This document shows, piece after piece, positions 24,278-31,964 of a DNA stretch of 39,571 nt. Location of the stretch: positions 1 to 39,571 of the forward strand of contig JAKFXC010000098.1 in assembly GCA_021731625.1 (NCBI GenBank). The letters are read 5' to 3'. Origin of the DNA: Candidatus Omnitrophota bacterium. Lineage in GTDB: Bacteria; Omnitrophota; Gorgyraeia; Zapsychrales; Fredricksoniimonadaceae. How positions within the stretch are numbered: position 1 is the stretch's first letter; each line of letters starts with the position of its first letter. A program made the translations under genes and the position numbers. The notes below the pieces were generated by a model. That model worked only from the letters and a program-made list of their open reading frames with translations. It did no database searches and was not told the DNA's origin.

Positions 24278-25449
24278 CCACGACTTTCTTAAGGACACAG
24301 GGCGGCAACATTGTCGACGGTAAGAATAAAGCCGTGCGCCTGCGGGGCGTCAATTTCGGCGGCTGGTTGATGATGGAGGCGTACTTCATGCATGCCCCTA
24401 ATCGGCCAGAGCAGTTGATGAAGAGTGAGTTCGCTAAGACTTTAGGGAAGACAGCTCTAGCCGCATTGGAACGTTCTTTTCGGGGTAATTTTATCCAGGC
24501 ATCCGACATGCGGCAGGTGGCGCAGTGGGGGTTTAATTGTGTGCGATTGCCTTTTCATTATCGAGTAGCGCAAGGCCATGCCGAATACCTTGATCAAGCT
24601 ATACGCTGGGCGAAAAGCTGCGGTGTGTACGTCATTCTGGATTTGCATGCAGCGCCGGGGGCCCAGAACAATGATTGGCATTCGGACAGTTTGGGAGAAG
24701 CTGCCTTGTGGACCAAAATGAGCAATCGTCGACGGGTTTATGAGCTATGGGAATTTTTGGCGGACCGGTATAAAGACGAACCGACAGTGGCAGGATACGA
24801 TGTGCTCAATGAGCCGGTGTTGGATGACACCGCTGTTTTAAATCAATTTTACCGGCAAACTATCAAAGCCATACGCAACAGCGATAAAAAGCATATGTTA
24901 TTTATCGAGGGCAACCGCTGGGCTCAGGACATTGCCCCATTGGATGAATTCAAGGATGACAATTGGGTTTACAGCATGCATTTTTACGAGCCTTTGGAAT
25001 ACACGTTTAATTTTGTGCCTCATCTGCGTTATCCGCTGCGATCAAAGGCGGGGACATGGGGAAAGACGGCTATGCGCGGGCGCCTGCAGGGGTATTATGA
25101 TTTGGCCAAAGAGCGTGAGCGCCCTGTGCACGTTGGTGAGTTCGGGGTCAATTTTCGGAAAGGGCACGGCCACGAGGATATTTATTTAAGGGATCTGGTC
25201 GCGTGTTTTGATGACTTTGGCTTTCATTGGAATTACTGGACCTACAAGGCCATCAAGCATTTTATGTTTCCCGATGGGATTTATAGCTATTACCCGAACC
25301 CTCCTTGGGTCAACCGCCCAGGCCCGGTCACCGGCTGGAACCGCTGGAAAGATTTTTGGCCTAAACATAAAAAGGAAATGACTCGCTCATGGCAGACTCA
25401 AGCATTCACTTTGAATGCGCCGGTACTGAAGGAATTAAGGGAAAAATAG
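24274..25449 (+). CDS. Glycoside hydrolase family 5-like enzyme
   Basis: A 391-residue TIM-barrel glycosidase. The strands show LRGVNFGGWL, GFNCVRLPFHYR, VILDLHAAPG and VLNEPV, where the glutamate of NEP is the acid/base, and VHVGEFGVN, where the glutamate is the nucleophile. This is the GH5 (exo-glucanase/cellulase) pattern. There is no signal peptide, so it appears cytoplasmic and may process an internal glycan or glucan. The stop codon lies inside the following REP-like hairpin. Confidence 0.87.
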   Translation: MTTTFLRTQGGNIVDGKNKAVRLRGVNFGGWLMMEAYFMHAPNRPEQLMKSEFAKTLGKTALAALERSFRGNFIQASDMRQVAQWGFNCVRLPFHYRVAQGHAEYLDQAIRWAKSCGVYVILDLHAAPGAQNNDWHSDSLGEAALWTKMSNRRRVYELWEFLADRYKDEPTVAGYDVLNEPVLDDTAVLNQFYRQTIKAIRNSDKKHMLFIEGNRWAQDIAPLDEFKDDNWVYSMHFYEPLEYTFNFVPHLRYPLRSKAGTWGKTAMRGRLQGYYDLAKERERPVHVGEFGVNFRKGHGHEDIYLRDLVACFDDFGFHWNYWTYKAIKHFMFPDGIYSYYPNPPWVNRPGPVTGWNRWKDFWPKHKKEMTRSWQTQAFTLNAPVLKELREK

Positions 25450-25509
25450 GGCCAGCCCCCTATTTTTTGTAGATATGCTATAGAAAAATAGGGGGCTGGC
25501 CCCATTTTT
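25442..25509. repeat. Inverted pair of REP-like palindromes after the glycosidase
   Basis: The first palindrome is AAAAATAGGG (25442-25451) with CCCTATTTTT (25458-25467). The second is AAAAATAGGGGGCTGGCCCC (25484-25503) followed by ATTTTT. The second is the reverse complement of the first apart from single-base changes, with 16 bp between. The first contains the stop codon of the glycosidase, and its arm followed by a T run would terminate transcription in both directions. The layout resembles a BIME pair. Confidence 0.8.
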
Positions 25510-25514
25510 CCACT

Positions 25515-26291
25515 ATGAAAATCACTAGTATTCAAAACTCCATGATCAAGGCCGCCGTAGCTTTGCGTGATCCTAAGGCCCGCAGGATTACAGGGCTGAC
25601 TCTTATCGATGGCGAACGGCAGGTGCGCCGGGCCCTGGATGCCGGGGTAGAGCTTGAATACATATTTTATCGAGAGCTGCCGATCTCCAAGGGCCTGTTT
25701 CATCGTGGGGCCAAAGCGATTGAGGTCACCGCGGCCGTACTGGCAAAATTAGCCTATGGCCAAAACGAGGAAGGATTAGTCGCTGTGGCCCGGGTCAAAG
25801 TCAAAAGCCCGGAAGAATTGAAATTTCGATCCAATCCTCTCGTGGTGGTGCTCGAGTCCCTGGAAAAACCCGGCAACCTGGGCGCGATCTTGCGCACCTG
25901 CGATGCCGCCGGCGTGGATGCCTTGCTCATTGGCGATCCCAAAACGGATGTGTATAACCCCAATGTCATTCGTGCTAGCACCGGCGCGGTCTTTACCGTC
26001 CCCATTGGGGTGGGCACCAATGCGTCGATCGCCGCATTCTTAAGGACAAAGAAGATCACAAGGGTGGGAACTTTTCCAGAAGCGATTGATGCCTATACTC
26101 AGGCGAACCTCAAAGGCCCTATCGCGCTTGTTTTGGGCACGGAAGACAAGGGCTTAAGCGATTTTTGGCAACAGCGTTGTGACCTGAAAGTCAAAATCCC
26201 CATGAAAGGCAGCGCCGATTCTTTGAACGTTTCGGTCACGGCCGCCATCGTCATTTACGAAACCCTGCGCCAAAGGGCCACCCACCCGTAA
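25515..26291 (+). CDS. SpoU/TrmH family RNA 2'-O-methyltransferase
   Basis: A 258-residue SpoU enzyme. The N-terminal domain (ARRITGLTLIDGERQVRRAL) is a substrate-binding domain of the TsnR/RlmB type. The catalytic motifs are VLESLEKPGNLGAILRTCD, LVLGTEDKGL and SLNVSVTAAIVIYE. The RNA target is unknown: rlmB is already present at 14878, so this is a second, different enzyme. It starts 6 bp after the REP pair, so a promoter close to or within that pair is likely but I see no clear one. Confidence 0.88.
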   Translation: MKITSIQNSMIKAAVALRDPKARRITGLTLIDGERQVRRALDAGVELEYIFYRELPISKGLFHRGAKAIEVTAAVLAKLAYGQNEEGLVAVARVKVKSPEELKFRSNPLVVVLESLEKPGNLGAILRTCDAAGVDALLIGDPKTDVYNPNVIRASTGAVFTVPIGVGTNASIAAFLRTKKITRVGTFPEAIDAYTQANLKGPIALVLGTEDKGLSDFWQQRCDLKVKIPMKGSADSLNVSVTAAIVIYETLRQRATHP

Positions 26292-26292
26292 T

Positions 26293-26976
26293 ATGCGTCT
26301 CCAGGTGTTCTTATCCCATAATGGAGTATCTTCCCGTCGCGAAGCGATGGACATTATCAAGGCCGGCCGTGTTAAAGTCAACGGCTGCGTGGTGCGGGAG
26401 CCATCCACCGATGTCATCGGCACCGAGCACGTCACCGTCGACAATTGCCCGGTGGAAACCAAACAATACACGTATCTGATGCTGCACAAACCGGCCGGAT
26501 ACACCACCACCAAGGATGACCCGCATGCCGAAAAAACGGTCATGGAATTATTGCCCAAAAATTTGCATCACCTCTCGCCGGTGGGGCGGCTGGACCGCGA
26601 GACCGAGGGGCTACTGCTTTTTACCAATGACGGGACCTGGGCCCAGGAAATCATGCATCCCAAATTTCATCTGGATAAAACATACCTGGCGCGCATGGAA
26701 GGGCAGTTAAAAGATGCGGAAGAAAAAAAGCTGGAGGCGGGGATTGCCTTAAGAGGAGAACAAACCCTCCCTTGCCGAATCTTTGATGTGCATTATAATG
26801 GAACAGAAACCCAGGCCACCATCACCATCCAGGAAGGCCGCAAACGGCAGGTGCGCATGATGTTTCAGTCCGTCGGCCACCGGGTGGTGTATTTAAAACG
26901 GCTGGCCGTCGGAAAATTGCAGTTAGGGGATTTAAAATTAGGCCAATGGCGGGAACTTAAAAAGACAGACGTATGA
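26293..26976 (+). CDS. RluB/RsuA-family rRNA pseudouridine synthase
   Basis: A 227-residue enzyme with an N-terminal S4 RNA-binding domain (RLQVFLSHNGVSSRREAMDIIKAGRVKVNG) and the pseudouridine synthase core with the catalytic aspartate in PVGRLDRETEGLLLF. The C-terminal EGRKRQVRMMF motif is also standard. It isomerises uridine in rRNA. The C-terminal tail typical of E. coli RluB is absent, so RluB, RluE and RluF cannot be separated. It ends in an ATGA overlap with the ABC-F gene. Confidence 0.9.
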   Translation: MRLQVFLSHNGVSSRREAMDIIKAGRVKVNGCVVREPSTDVIGTEHVTVDNCPVETKQYTYLMLHKPAGYTTTKDDPHAEKTVMELLPKNLHHLSPVGRLDRETEGLLLFTNDGTWAQEIMHPKFHLDKTYLARMEGQLKDAEEKKLEAGIALRGEQTLPCRIFDVHYNGTETQATITIQEGRKRQVRMMFQSVGHRVVYLKRLAVGKLQLGDLKLGQWRELKKTDV

Positions 26977-28910
26977 TCACGGTGTCCAATCTTTCCAAAA
27001 ACTTCGACCAGCGCATGCTGCTAGACAATGTGTCGCTGAGCATTTTTCCAGGCGAGCGCATCGGTTTGACCGGCCCCAACGGGGCCGGCAAGACCACCTT
27101 GTTCCAAATCATTTTGGGCCAAATGGAACCCACCTCCGGCAGTGTCAACATCCAAAAGGGTCTCAATATCGGCCACATGGCCCAGGAAGCCAGCTATGCC
27201 AGTGACCGCACCGTCATGGAAGAAATCACCTCCGGCGACACTGAAATCAAAGCCCTGCTCGCTGAGAAACACGCGCTGGAGGAGGAACACAAAGCCGACA
27301 GCCCTAGGTATGGCGATGTGTTGGAACTGCTCGAGCAAAAAGGGATTTATGAACTGGAACACAAGGCCGAAAAAATCCTCTCCGGTTTGGGATTTAAAGA
27401 GGCAGAGTTTCATAAACCCGTCGCCCAACTCTCCGGCGGATGGCAGATGCGCACCCAGCTGGCCAAACTCTTGACCTACCAATATGACTTGCTCCTCTTG
27501 GACGAGCCCACCAATTACCTGGACCTGGAAGCGACCATTTGGCTGAAAAATTATCTCTCCGGCTATCGAGGGACCTTCATCATCATTTCGCATGACAAGA
27601 TTTTTCTAAATGATGTGACCAATTACACCATCATTCTGGAAGACGCTAGGATGACCAAGGTCAAAGGCAATTACGAGGCGTATCAAGAGGCCAAAGACAT
27701 TCGTTTTCGGACTTTGGAAAAACAGCAAAAGGTGGTCGATGCCAAGCGCCAGCAGTTGGAGCGTTTTACGGAACGTTTCCATGCCCAGCCCAACCGCGCC
27801 TCTGCCGTGCGCAACAAACGCAAAATGCTGGAAAAGCTGGACGAAATAGTTCTGCCGCAAGAAAAGCATTCCATCCGCGATTTCGAATTCCCGCCGACCA
27901 TCGAAAGCGGGTATACCGTTTTGACGCTCAGCAAAGTCAATAAATCATATCCGGACAAACAAGTGTACAAAGACCTGGATTTCGAAATCATCAAGGGCCA
28001 AAAACTCTGCCTGGTGGGTCCCAATGGCGCCGGTAAATCCACTTTGCTCAAAATGATCGCCGGGGTTTTGCCGTTTGATTCCGGGGTCCGCAAAGTGGGG
28101 CATCAGGTCACTTTGGGATATTTTTCTCAGACCCGCCTGGATGTGCTTAACCCGACCAAGACGGCGTTTGAAGAATTGCTTTCCGCCACCGACCGCAGTG
28201 TGCCGCAGGCCCAGGCCCGCACGTTGCTGGGGGTCTTTAACTTTCGCGGCGACGATGTGTTTAAACCGGTGCGGGTGCTCTCCGGCGGCGAGAAAAGCCG
28301 CTTGATCCTGGCCAAGCTGCTGATCAATCCCCCCAATTTCATTTGCCTGGACGAGCCCACCACCCATTTGGACATCGACGGGGTGGAGGCCTTGACCAGC
28401 TGTTTTCAAAACTACCGCGGCACGTTGTGTTTTATCAGCCATGACTTGTTTTTTGTGAAAGAAATTGCCAACCATCTGGTGGAAGTGACTCCCGGCCAAG
28501 TCAAACATTTCCATGGTGGCCTGGAGTACTATATGGACAAGAAGGCCGGCATTGAAACAGAGCAGAAGAAGGACATGGCAAAAGCAGCGATGGCCCAGGG
28601 CGGAGGAAACGGGGCCAAACGTAAGGCCGACGAGGTCCCATCGCATGTGCAGGAGGCCCAACGCAAGCATAAAGAGGCGGTGGCGCGGCTGGAAGCGGTC
28701 AAGAAGGAAATCAAGGCCCTGGAAAAAGAACAACAGGACCTGGAGACCGAAAGTTACGTGAAGTCGCGTTTTTTAAGCGAGGCCTTTGGCCGCGAGCCGG
28801 AGATGCTCAAGGACTATGGCGTGCGTTTGAAAGAAATCCAGCGACGCCAGCGCGAAATTGCGGTAACATTGGATAAACTGCAGGAAGAAAAATTAAGGAT
28901 CAATAAATAG
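26973..28910 (+). CDS. ABC-F family ATPase (ribosome-associated type)
   Basis: A 645-residue protein with two ATP-binding domains and no membrane helix. The first has Walker A GPNGAGKT, signature LSGGW and Walker B LLLLDEPTNYLD; the second has GPNGAGKS, LSGGEKSR and FICLDEPTTHLD. An ABC-F linker (about 240-300) lies between them with KRQQLERFTERF, and a charged coiled coil ends the protein (about 540-645). Such proteins act at the ribosomal E-site on stalled complexes or confer antibiotic resistance. The Uup-like C-terminal coiled coil suggests the general translation type. Confidence 0.93.
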   Translation: MITVSNLSKNFDQRMLLDNVSLSIFPGERIGLTGPNGAGKTTLFQIILGQMEPTSGSVNIQKGLNIGHMAQEASYASDRTVMEEITSGDTEIKALLAEKHALEEEHKADSPRYGDVLELLEQKGIYELEHKAEKILSGLGFKEAEFHKPVAQLSGGWQMRTQLAKLLTYQYDLLLLDEPTNYLDLEATIWLKNYLSGYRGTFIIISHDKIFLNDVTNYTIILEDARMTKVKGNYEAYQEAKDIRFRTLEKQQKVVDAKRQQLERFTERFHAQPNRASAVRNKRKMLEKLDEIVLPQEKHSIRDFEFPPTIESGYTVLTLSKVNKSYPDKQVYKDLDFEIIKGQKLCLVGPNGAGKSTLLKMIAGVLPFDSGVRKVGHQVTLGYFSQTRLDVLNPTKTAFEELLSATDRSVPQAQARTLLGVFNFRGDDVFKPVRVLSGGEKSRLILAKLLINPPNFICLDEPTTHLDIDGVEALTSCFQNYRGTLCFISHDLFFVKEIANHLVEVTPGQVKHFHGGLEYYMDKKAGIETEQKKDMAKAAMAQGGGNGAKRKADEVPSHVQEAQRKHKEAVARLEAVKKEIKALEKEQQDLETESYVKSRFLSEAFGREPEMLKDYGVRLKEIQRRQREIAVTLDKLQEEKLRINK

Positions 28911-28914
28911 GGAC

Positions 28915-29307
28915 ATGGCCCGCACCATACTTCTCTTGATCTTGAGTCTTTCCGCCAGTGGCTGCATGCAAATGAAGATGCTGCCGCACCTGGACCAGGC
29001 CTTGGTATTGAAGGATTTCGGGGACGACAAAGATGCCCAGCATAAGTATGTGGCATCGGTCGACGGCAAATTCGATGAACTTTTGGTTGCCATTAAATCC
29101 GGGGGCATTTCCAAATACAAAACTGAGAAAGATGTGGTCGAAAAATTCGGGCCGCCGGTATTTTGTACAACCGCTGAATCCGAAGGGAAAACTGTGAAGC
29201 AATGCCTATACCGCTACGCCATCCAATCCAAAAGCCCGCAACGGGTGTATTTATTTTACGACCAAAATGGCGGTTTGGTCCGTTTTGCGGCGCCTTCCCT
29301 TGGTTAG
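28915..29307 (+). CDS. BamE/SmpA-OmlA-like lipoprotein
   Basis: A 130-residue lipoprotein with lipobox SASGC right after a short hydrophobic stretch. The mature domain has SKYKTEKDVVEKFGPPVFC, a linker, and CLYRYAIQSKSPQRVYLFYDQNGGLV, the strand-turn pattern of SmpA/OmlA domains. In other diderms such domains are part of BAM or bind outer-membrane proteins. It follows the ABC-F gene by 4 bp. The family assignment rests on this pattern alone. Confidence 0.68.
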   Translation: MARTILLLILSLSASGCMQMKMLPHLDQALVLKDFGDDKDAQHKYVASVDGKFDELLVAIKSGGISKYKTEKDVVEKFGPPVFCTTAESEGKTVKQCLYRYAIQSKSPQRVYLFYDQNGGLVRFAAPSLG

Positions 29308-29348
29308 CGCTCAAGCGGTTTCAAGGCTGCGCTGACCCCCGGCGTCGC

Positions 29349-29376
29349 TTGCATAAAATAATTCATCTTGTATAAT
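29349..29376 (+). promoter_or_regulatory. Promoter of rmuC; probably leaderless
   Basis: TTGCAT (29349-29354), a 16-bp spacer and a perfect TATAAT (29371-29376) preceded by CTTG. The ATG at 29386 is only 9 bp past the -10, so the predicted start (near 29383) leaves a leader of about 3 nt and no room for a Shine-Dalgarno sequence. Confidence 0.65.
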
Positions 29377-29385
29377 GTCCCTATT

Positions 29386-30477
29386 ATGATCTGGATAGCC
29401 CTGGGAATTGTGGTGTTCTGCGCCCTGTTTATGGTGGCGTTCTTTAAAATGCTGCAGTACATGCAGACGGAGATCCTACGCACCGCCCGCCAGCAATTCG
29501 AAACCAATCAAGTCCAAGCCATCAATGAACTGGAAATGCGCAAGCAGGCAGTGGAGAGCACCGTCGACGGCCTTAAAGAGCAGCTGGACAAATACCAGCA
29601 GCTCTTGCGGCAGATGGAGGAAGACCGCAACCGCACGTATGGCAATTTGGAGAATGAACTCAAGAACGCCTCCGGTGCCACCGTTAAACTCCAGGAAACC
29701 ACCAATCGTTTAAACAATATTCTAGGCAACGTGAAATTGCGCGGTCAGTGGGGCGAGCGCATGGCCGAGGACATCATCCAATATGCCGGCTTGATCGAAA
29801 ACATCAACTACCTCAAGCAGGACACCAATATTTCCCTGACCAAGCCCGACTACACATTTTTGCTGCCCAACGGCCACAAAATCAACATGGACGTCAAATT
29901 CCCGCTGGACAATTACCTGCAGATGGTCAATGCCGAGATCGTCGAGCAAAAGGAGTTTTTCCAAAAAGAATTTATCCGCAACGTCAAAGAGCGCATCAAA
30001 GAGATCCAAAACCGGGACTACATCAACCCCTCTGACAATACTTTGGACTTTGTGATGTTGTTTATCCCCAACGAGCAGGTGTTTTGCCTGATTCAGGAGA
30101 AAATGCCGGACTTAATGGACGTGGCGCTCAAACAAAAAGTGGTGTTGTGCTCGCCGTTTACGCTCTATGCCATGCTCAGCGTCGTGCGCCAGGCCTATGA
30201 GAATTTCCGTTATGAGAAAGATTTAAAGCAAATTATCGGCTTGATCGACCAATTTGCCAAACTCTACGGCACCTTTAAAATTCGTTTCGAGGGCATGGGG
30301 GAGGCGTTGGCCAAAATGAACCAAATGTATCAGGACATCCAGGAGAAAAATTTTAAACAGCTCGACATCAAGATCCGACACATCGAAGATTATAAAAAAG
30401 GCCATTTGTCTGCGGATTTGCCTACCGGTCACAGCGGTGCCTCTAAGCAGGGCACGGTCATTGATGTTCCCTCCTGA
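29386..30477 (+). CDS. rmuC: DNA recombination protein RmuC
   Basis: A 363-residue membrane-anchored protein. It has one N-terminal helix (MIWIALGIVVFCALFMVAFF), a coiled coil to about residue 110, and the RmuC nuclease-like domain with LNNILGNVKLRGQWGERMAEDI, DTNISLTKPDYTFLLPNG, MDVKFPLDNYL and a FIPNEQVF segment. RmuC limits sequence inversions at short repeats, probably as a nuclease. The ORF-track start at TTG 29368 overlaps the -10 box, so ATG 29386 is preferred. It overlaps pgeF by 14 bp. Confidence 0.93.
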   Translation: MIWIALGIVVFCALFMVAFFKMLQYMQTEILRTARQQFETNQVQAINELEMRKQAVESTVDGLKEQLDKYQQLLRQMEEDRNRTYGNLENELKNASGATVKLQETTNRLNNILGNVKLRGQWGERMAEDIIQYAGLIENINYLKQDTNISLTKPDYTFLLPNGHKINMDVKFPLDNYLQMVNAEIVEQKEFFQKEFIRNVKERIKEIQNRDYINPSDNTLDFVMLFIPNEQVFCLIQEKMPDLMDVALKQKVVLCSPFTLYAMLSVVRQAYENFRYEKDLKQIIGLIDQFAKLYGTFKIRFEGMGEALAKMNQMYQDIQEKNFKQLDIKIRHIEDYKKGHLSADLPTGHSGASKQGTVIDVPS

Positions 30478-31147
30478 TCAAGTCCTGGCCGTGACCAGCG
30501 ACGACGGTGTAGATTTTACACCGCAGGATTTTGAGGTCCCCTTAACCCAAGCCCAGCAGGCCTATCTCCAAACTAAGACTGGCCGTGACATCCCGCAGGT
30601 GTTTTGGCGGGCCCAAGTCCACGGGGACACCGTGGTGTCGGCCCAGGGTGCACCGTCCGATTGCAGCACCGCCCCCGAAGCTGACGCCTTTATCACTAAT
30701 CAGCCCAATCTTCCCATTGCCATCCGTACCGCCGATTGCCTGCCGGTGTTTATTTTTGACCCGTTAAAGAAAGCCATTGGCCTGGTCCACGCCGGATGGA
30801 AGGGCACCCAACGTCAAATTACCGCCAAAACCCTCAAAACAATGCACGACAAATTTGGCAGCCAGTGTTATAATCTACACATATTTTTAGGGCCCGCGAT
30901 TGGGGCCTGCTGTTACGAAGTCGGCCCCGAATTTAGGGCCTATTTCTCTGAAGATGTGAGCGAACGCGACGGGCATCTGTTTTTCGACGTGACGTCCGCT
31001 AACCGCAGACAATTGATCGCCGCGGGTGTGTTGCCAGAAAACATCGGCACCAGCGGCCAATGCACCTCCTGCGGCAAAGGGTATTTTTCCTACCGCCGGG
31101 ACGGCCCGAAGGCCGGGCGGATGATTTCGGTGATGATGCTCTTATGA
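30464..31147 (+). CDS. pgeF: Laccase-domain purine nucleoside phosphorylase PgeF (YfiH/YlmD family)
   Basis: A 227-residue enzyme of the multicopper oxidase-like DUF152 family. The metal and active site residues appear as AQVHGDTV, IRTADCLPVF, LVHAGWKGTQ and LGPAIGACCYEVG. Characterised relatives cleave purine nucleosides and edit peptidoglycan precursors. Typical length. I use ATG 30464 rather than the GTG at 30437 inside rmuC. It overlaps cutA by ATGA. Confidence 0.92.
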   Translation: MFPPDQVLAVTSDDGVDFTPQDFEVPLTQAQQAYLQTKTGRDIPQVFWRAQVHGDTVVSAQGAPSDCSTAPEADAFITNQPNLPIAIRTADCLPVFIFDPLKKAIGLVHAGWKGTQRQITAKTLKTMHDKFGSQCYNLHIFLGPAIGACCYEVGPEFRAYFSEDVSERDGHLFFDVTSANRRQLIAAGVLPENIGTSGQCTSCGKGYFSYRRDGPKAGRMISVMMLL

Positions 31148-31461
31148 CCAATGCCATTATTGTTTTAGTGACGTGCAAAGACAGAAAACAGGCGCAGGCC
31201 ATTGCCCAAGGCCTGCTTGAGAAAAAACTCATTGCCTGCGCCAACCTCATTGGCAGGGTGGAGTCCCGGTTTTGGTGGGAAGGAAAAATTGACCATGGCA
31301 AAGAGACGATGCTGGTCTTAAAGACCCAAAAGAATGTGCTTAGCCGCATCATCACCGTGGTCAAAACCCTGCACAGTTACGAAACCCCGGAAATTATCGC
31401 CTTGCCGATCATCGGCGGCAGTAAGGATTACTTAAAATGGATCAAGGAAAGTGTATGTTAA
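31144..31461 (+). CDS. cutA: CutA-like divalent cation tolerance protein
   Basis: A 105-residue cytoplasmic protein of the CutA family: LVTCKDRKQAQAIAQGLLEKKLIACANLIG, then SRFWWEGKI, KTQKNVLSRI and HSYETPEIIALPI. CutA forms stable trimers with a ferredoxin-like fold; its link to copper tolerance in E. coli may be indirect. The ORF-track start at 31060 lies in pgeF. It overlaps the thioredoxin-like gene by 7 bp. Confidence 0.95.
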   Translation: MTNAIIVLVTCKDRKQAQAIAQGLLEKKLIACANLIGRVESRFWWEGKIDHGKETMLVLKTQKNVLSRIITVVKTLHSYETPEIIALPIIGGSKDYLKWIKESVC

Positions 31462-31964
31462 AGGCGTGGACGCTCATAGTAGGTTTATGTTTAATCAACC
31501 CGGCCCTGGCATTGGCTTCTGCCCAGGTACCCACCAGGACCCAGGGCTTAATCGACAAACCAGCCCCGGACTTCACTTTAGACACGGTCTACAACGGAAT
31601 GAAGACATTGTCAGAGGCCCGGGCCGGCAAAAAAGCCATTCTGTTTTTTTGGGCCACCTGGTGCCCGCATTGCCACACGGCCTTGACCAGTTTAAACAAC
31701 AGCGTCGAGGCGCTCAAGCACGACGGAGTCTCGATCATTTTGGTCGACATGGGAGAATCCCGCAACGACGTCAAGGCCTACCTGGAATTCAATACCTTTA
31801 ATTTGGATTCGTTTCTGGATCCCAACGCCAGCCTGCAGGAAGACTACGCATTAATCGGCGTGCCCACACTGTATTTTGTCGACGAGCAGGGCATCATCCG
31901 CAGCGAAAAGCACGATTTCCCGGGGAATTTTGAGAAGTTCTTTAGGTCCAGCCAGAAGGATTAA
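31455..31964 (+). CDS. TlpA/ResA-like thioredoxin, secreted
   Basis: A 169-residue thioredoxin-fold protein exported by a signal peptide (MLKAWTLIVGLCLINPALALASA). The redox motif is WCPHC in FWATWCPHCHTAL, preceded by the family segment KPAPDFTLDTV. The cis-proline lies in IGVPTLYFVD. It probably reduces or oxidises cysteines in periplasmic proteins, perhaps for cytochrome c maturation. I start at ATG 31455, which has AAGGAA upstream, not at 31437. It runs into the convergent chaperone gene with a 4-bp overlap and no terminator. Confidence 0.88.
   Translation: MLKAWTLIVGLCLINPALALASAQVPTRTQGLIDKPAPDFTLDTVYNGMKTLSEARAGKKAILFFWATWCPHCHTALTSLNNSVEALKHDGVSIILVDMGESRNDVKAYLEFNTFNLDSFLDPNASLQEDYALIGVPTLYFVDEQGIIRSEKHDFPGNFEKFFRSSQKD

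Noticed and set aside
27945-28733. 262-residue minus-strand ORF opposite the ABC-F gene
   Set aside because: The plus strand encodes the second ATPase domain with intact motifs. The minus reading has no recognisable domain.
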